A stretch of 64,000 nt of DNA from Deinandra increscens subsp. villosa (Eukaryota; Streptophyta; Magnoliopsida; Asterales; Asteraceae): NCBI GenBank assembly GCA_039602395.1, contig JBCNJP010000027.1, positions 37,023,841 through 37,087,840 on the forward strand, written 5' to 3'. How positions within the stretch are numbered: position 1 is the stretch's first letter; each line of letters starts with the position of its first letter. This document shows positions 59,459-64,000 of this stretch, piece by piece. The position numbers and the translations under genes were made by a program. The notes under the pieces were generated by a model, which saw only the letters and a list, made by a program, of their open reading frames with translations, had not been told where the DNA came from and made no database searches.

Positions 59459-59849
59459 CAATGGATCATGGGATGGTTTCAGCTTTCTAATCTCAACGCC
59501 GTTTCTTTGGATGATGCTCTTCGGGTGCATGCGTATGAAATGATAAAAGGGGATAAAAAGGAGTTTATTCATGGGGTTATCCTCACGGCCTGTTGGTGGA
59601 TTTGGAAGGAGCAGAACGAGGTGGTTTTTCAAGGGCGGGATCCGGCTATTAGCAAAGTAATTTGTAATATAAAAGTTTGGTGTAAAATTTGGCTTGAAAA
59701 TAGATCTAGAAAGCAAATAAACTCGGCCAAGTTGTGTATGGTGTAATCGGTTAATTGAGCCCTCACTTTCTATTGAGCCCTCACTTTCTAACTTCTTGCT
59801 AGTGTGAGTTAGGCCTTATGGTGAATAATTTTCTGCTGTTAAAAAAAAA
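59459..59849 (+). mobile_element. LINE tail (second copy)
   Basis: Matches 49851-50241, with a few substitutions (KVWCKIW here, KVWFKIW there). Confidence 0.8.
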
Positions 59850-60659
59850 TTACAAAGAAAAAACATAAAATAGTTATAGTCCGCATGTCATAATTCCCAT
59901 TATCTATGGTTTATGTTACCATTTGGTTGGTAGCCACCGGCAAGAATTAAAGTCTTTATAAAACCATTTAAACTTGGTTAGAACTAATTTATGATAAACC
60001 TGATCCGCTAAAAAAGTTTGTCACATAAGACAATTATTACTATAATATGAAATATCTAATCATCAAAAAATTAATTTTTAACTATGGTTTATTAATTTTC
60101 AATAGTCGAAAAGTTAAGTTTATTTTAGAGAAAAATAAATGTGAGATTATTATTGGCTATTAGGCAATATATAACTGAGATTATTAAAATTCAATAGTCT
60201 TTGAAAAAAATGTATGGTTTATGTTAATTAAGTCGTAGACGGAAGGTGGATCGGAAGGCCGAATCGGCCGGTTTTTGCGTCGAAAAACACTATCCTCATA
60301 TGTAATGGCTTGTCAATTCGATTGGGGGAGGGCCGAGAACTCACTGATTGACTGACAGAATGTAAGCGGGAGAGAGAAAGCTATGGAGCAACGACTTGAT
60401 TGTGTGGGCCGGAAGAAGAGGATGACTCGAGACTAAATTGTAACAGTGTAACTTGTACTTTATGCTTGTAACTAGATCAGATAAAATTTTTAACTTTCAT
60501 CTTGTCTTTTTTTTTTTTTTGAAAGTTTCTTATGAATTTTGTCCTTTTCACTATAGGACGTTAAGTTTTTCATTCAATTTATCTCATGGGCACTGCACAT
60601 AGGAGATTTTAGTCTTTTTAGTCTTTTAGATAATAAAATTCTAAAACCCCAAACCCTAA

Positions 60660-61012
60660 GGGTGTGTTTGGTTGTAGAAAACGTTTTCCAGTTTTTCATT
60701 TTCAGTTTTTTAGAAAATGAAATAAGTTTTCCATCTCTAGAAAACACATGGAAAATTTTAAAAACGCGTTCTAAACGCAAAGATGGTTTTCCATTTTTCA
60801 AAACAGAAAACCGGAAAACGAAAACGGAAAATGGAAAACAAAAAAAAAATGTTTTTCAATTTTAGTTTAAAAGTTAGGAAACACCGTTTTCTATTTTCCT
60901 GGAAAAATTTTCTGGAGAACTACAATTTGAATGCATTTTCTGTTTTCCATGTTTTCTTAGAAACAGTAATAGAAAACAAGGTGTGTTTTCCACAACCAAA
61001 CGACAACGTCCT
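60660..61012. mobile_element. Tourist-like MITE (second copy, variant right end)
   Basis: The left end equals that at 51037. The right end reads CCAAACGACAACGTCC instead of CCAAAATGCAACCC, and the following ~30 bp also differ before identity resumes near 61045. Confidence 0.7.
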
Positions 61013-62102
61013 AAACGAGTATTGCTGCAACAAACTACCCACCACCATTCATCACCTTGTAGTTATTGGAGAAAGTAGAGACTGAAAAATCAACCGGAGG
61101 GAAAATGATGAGTTTTTCGTACAAGTGATCGACTCAAATGTGCGAAGAATCTCTTCATGCAAAATGTATTATTTTTCTTTAAGATTGACTTTTTTAGTCT
61201 TTTCTTAAAAGAAAAAGCTAGAATTTGTTATACAAAACCTTAATTTATCCTCACTTTGTTTCCTATTTATTTTCATAATTTGTCTTGGGTTAGTTTAATT
61301 TAATAATTAGCTATTTCAAGTTAGTTTTTTGTGTGTTGTTTATGTTAGTTTTTACCGTAATTTGTTTTGGGTTAGTTTAATTTAATAATTAACTATTTTA
61401 AGTTAGTTTTTTATTTTTGTGTGTTATTTATGTTAGTTTTACCCGACTCATTTTGACCTAACCTATTATGACCCGACTCATTTCGACATGATTTATATTT
61501 TATCTCCTGTCTTAAACTTTTCTGGATTCGTCGTTGCGTATAGGTCGGTAACTGCCGATAGCACCACATGAAATAGGCAACCCTCGTCGTAAAGGATAGA
61601 AAGACTGATTCTGTAAAATCCCCATCTCCGAACACTTAAACTGGAAAGCTTAACAATCTTTTACTAACTATGGATATCCATAAGAGCTTTTGTAATTTAG
61701 TGTAACAAATAAAATTATTTATAATATGAATATCTACAAGCAATGTGCAATTTTTTTTTAATATGGCAAGACTCAAGAGCAACATATGTATAAATCAATT
61801 ATCAACGTTCATTAAATATATAAAAATAATATTCATTACATGTGTGGATTATTTATTCAGACAAAAGAAAAGAAAATGTAATAACTTGTAAAACACTTAT
61901 ATAGTCACAATCTAAATTGCCATTTTTTCTTTCTCGCGATCAGGTGACGGTCACTCTTCACCCTCTCCAAGCTCTTCATTTATGATGAGTTGATCGTGTG
62001 GCCATACAACCGTCTGTGATATCCACAAAGTAAACTGGCAGTGTACTTTAGCTCTTATATATTATTATATTACTATATGATTATATGATTATTCACAGTT
62101 GA

Positions 62103-63677
62103 TCACGTACTCGATATCTCAATTTCTGCCATGATGGGTGCCAAATCTCGTGGGTGGAGGTCCACCTTAAGACCGTATTTCATAAAAAGCGTTAACGACA
62201 TCTTTTGCTCGACACGGTGGCCGGCGACCACCGAGAGGCGGTGGCGGAGCAATACAGCCGCCGCTATCGACTTCATCTGCAAGTAAGCCAAGTCCTTGCC
62301 TAAACATATCCTGGGCCCGGCGTTGAACGATACGAATCGGAATTGATCCTTCATTTCGAACTTCTTACCGTCCTCGGATAACCATCTCTCCGGCCGGAAT
62401 TCCAGAACGTCCTCTCCCCAGATAAATTTCATCCGACCAGCAGAGTAGATTGAATAAGTGACGGAGGAACCGGCCGGAACCACCGTGCCGTCCGGCAGGA
62501 TGTCGTCGGCGGAGACGTGCTTGGAGTCCTCCGGCACCGACGGGTATAGCCGGAGTGTCTCCGACAAGGCTGCTTTTAGATAGGTCAACTGGTCAACTTC
62601 CTCGAACACCAAGGGGTCATCCAACCATTTACACGTGTCACCGCCACGTGTCTGTTTTAAAACTGTACACAGCTCTGTCAGGATTTTCATTTCCACTTTG
62701 GGGTTTTTGATTACGAGCCAGAAGAACCAGCTCAGCGCCACCGATGACGTGTCACGTCCAGCTAGGATGAAGTTGAGTGCCACGTGTTGTAGGAACGTAT
62801 CTGAATACGACTCTTTTTTCTTCATGAACCGAGAGAGCAGGTCATCATGTGGGGTTTCATGACCGTCGATTTTGTTAAGCAGTTCTAGCTTACGTGTATT
62901 GATCACACCCGTCAGATACTTGTCCACGTGGCTCAAGCTCTGGCTTAGCTCCACCTCCATCCCGAGCCGAAGCCATTTCTTCAGCTTCCAAATAGTCTCC
63001 GGCAAGATAAAACGTTGTAGCGTGGCTTCCGTGGCTCGGTCAAAAGCCGAAGCGAAGCTGTTTTCCGGTAAACCCGGAGATAAGGTCTGTGGGTCCTTCC
63101 CGAAGGCCAAGCCGCATATGTTGTCAAAGGTGAGCCGAAGCAAGAGGTCTTGTAGATCAACCGGCTTACCCTCAAGCTGAGCCGTTTTCAAGATGGGGCA
63201 GAATCTAAGCTTGATGGCTCGGCTGACCCAGCGAGCCATGGCTTGACGGAGTGTCCGGGTGGTGAATTCCAGTGCGGCGGTCTTACGCTGGAACAGCCAC
63301 GTGTCTCCATCGGAGTTAAAGATCCCTTCGCCAAGCAGATCATGGAACACAGCTTGCCAGGTGGGGCCCTTGGGGTAGTTGTCGAATTTAGCCTTGAGGA
63401 TGTGCTCAAGGTTTTTGGGGTCGCACGTGACGGTCACGAGGCCTTGCTTTCGAGCGAGAAACGGAACGGGGGAGATGCAGGTCTGGTAGGTGCCGCCACA
63501 CATACGGAGATTGTCGGAGATCCAGTCGTGCATGCGATGAGCGTTCTGGATTAAGCCTGGGAGGCTGCCGAATACAGGCCATACACGTGGACCGCTTAGC
63601 GACCGTGTGATTGATTTAAACCAGATCACGTACCCTACTACAAGTGATAAGATCACCCACCCGGTACGTAAATCCAT
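62103..63677 (-). CDS. CYP86A: Cytochrome P450, CYP86A fatty-acid omega-hydroxylase (copy with upstream region)
   Basis: 524 residues, identical in protein to 52466-54040; at least three synonymous base differences were seen (at 62225, 62378 and 62556 on the plus strand). All P450 motifs are intact: I-helix 306-312, ExxR 373-376, heme Cys458. This copy has its 5' region in the window, with a probable 5' UTR intron at 63917-63745. Cutin/suberin monomer hydroxylation in the ER is the family role. Confidence 0.95.
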   Translation of the reverse strand: MDLRTGWVILSLVVGYVIWFKSITRSLSGPRVWPVFGSLPGLIQNAHRMHDWISDNLRMCGGTYQTCISPVPFLARKQGLVTVTCDPKNLEHILKAKFDNYPKGPTWQAVFHDLLGEGIFNSDGDTWLFQRKTAALEFTTRTLRQAMARWVSRAIKLRFCPILKTAQLEGKPVDLQDLLLRLTFDNICGLAFGKDPQTLSPGLPENSFASAFDRATEATLQRFILPETIWKLKKWLRLGMEVELSQSLSHVDKYLTGVINTRKLELLNKIDGHETPHDDLLSRFMKKKESYSDTFLQHVALNFILAGRDTSSVALSWFFWLVIKNPKVEMKILTELCTVLKQTRGGDTCKWLDDPLVFEEVDQLTYLKAALSETLRLYPSVPEDSKHVSADDILPDGTVVPAGSSVTYSIYSAGRMKFIWGEDVLEFRPERWLSEDGKKFEMKDQFRFVSFNAGPRICLGKDLAYLQMKSIAAAVLLRHRLSVVAGHRVEQKMSLTLFMKYGLKVDLHPRDLAPIMAEIEISST

Positions 63678-64000
63678 CCGATCTCTATCCGGCCTTGATC
63701 CAGATCCAAACCCAGAACCTCGATGGAACGATCAGTGGCACCACCTGGAAAATTAATTAATTAATTCAGCCAAGCAAATTAACATAATCAATTAATTAAT
63801 TAATTGCAACCTCAAACACATATATACTATACTTGCTTGCATTACAAGCAACTATATAATAATAAAACTAATTAATATAAGGAGTTTTTGTTATAAATAA
63901 ATATTGTGTATGCTTACCAATAGCGGTGGTGTTAAGTACTTTGAATGGCTATGGCTATGGAGGCCGGAGGAAGATGGTGAATAAATATATATTGGTGGGA
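63678..64000 (-). promoter_or_regulatory. CYP86A 5' UTR with probable intron and TATA box
   Basis: On the minus strand TATATATTTA near 63976-63986 may be the TATA box. TTGG|GTAAGCA gives a donor at 63917 and TTTTCCAG|GTGG an acceptor at 63745, defining a 173-bp intron rich in TTAATTAA words. The 57 nt between acceptor and gap-free ATG would be 5' UTR exon 2. This is inferred from splice signals only. Confidence 0.5.

Larger units (their letters stand above)
54552..63688. repeat. Near-identical repeat of 44947-54051, probably the second allele
   Basis: Every feature of 44947-54051 recurs in the same order and orientation at an offset of 9605 (start) to 9637 (end). Differences are scattered SNPs and small indels, plus one divergent patch at 61002-61045. 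It starts and ends exactly where the contig of the other copy requires for a dovetail overlap. Confidence 0.93.

Noticed and set aside
54552..63688. A true tandem duplication giving two CYP86A genes
   Set aside because: Both breakpoints coincide with the ends of the contigs flanking a nominal gap, and the proteins are identical. An allelic overlap explains this better, though reads are needed to exclude duplication.

Overview
This is plant nuclear DNA. It holds spliced or intronless plant genes, LTR retrotransposons primed by initiator-tRNA-Met (TGGTATCAGAGC primer sites), plant L1 LINEs, a Helitron, MITEs and a plastid-derived tRNA fragment. The flavour of the elements suggests a eudicot, perhaps Asteraceae; the family is an inference. 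Two runs of exactly 500 N (6329-6828 and 54052-54551) show a draft scaffold.

Layout. 1-7504: 5' half of a Ty3/gypsy element on the minus strand, with an uninterrupted gag-pol frame running off the left edge and a 3.2-kb LTR. 7636-9886: three tandem ~608-bp units, the third split by a 402-bp Helitron (9437-9838) whose empty site survives in the other units. 10984-16830: complete copia-like element with LTRs, target duplication GGTCG and gag only (TR-GAG type). 17226-23030: a LINE scrap and a near full-length L1 LINE with two frameshifts in ORF2. 23427-25409: a six-exon E2 ubiquitin-conjugating enzyme gene. 25790-28560: an old copia pol split by a LINE. 29227-30645: an intronless BTB/POZ gene. 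31747-41146: nested stack in which two solo LTRs with perfect target duplications (CCGTG and CATAT) sit in a copia remnant and a gypsy remnant; one solo LTR carries a piece of plastid trnS-UGA. 41975-46043: foldback element and a 5'-truncated LINE. 46044-54051: LINE tail, PIF/Harbinger-like ORF1 remnant, LINE tail, Tourist MITE and a CYP86A fatty-acid omega-hydroxylase gene. 54552-63688 repeats 44947-54051 almost base for base.

The most consequential observation is that last repeat. The 9.1 kb before the second gap and the 9.1 kb after it form an exact dovetail: each copy ends where its contig ends. The CYP86A protein is the same in both and differences are scattered SNPs and small indels. 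This looks like two unmerged alleles flanking a nominal gap, so the window probably contains one CYP86A gene, not two.

The three cellular genes (E2 enzyme, BTB protein, CYP86A) are functionally unrelated and are separated by transposons. Other patterns worth following are a 3' stem-loop shared by all five LINE tails, short GC-rich hairpins upstream of the TATA box in three LTRs, and a ~120-nt element of the gypsy leader, with a paired stem that seems to covary, found again inside a solo LTR.
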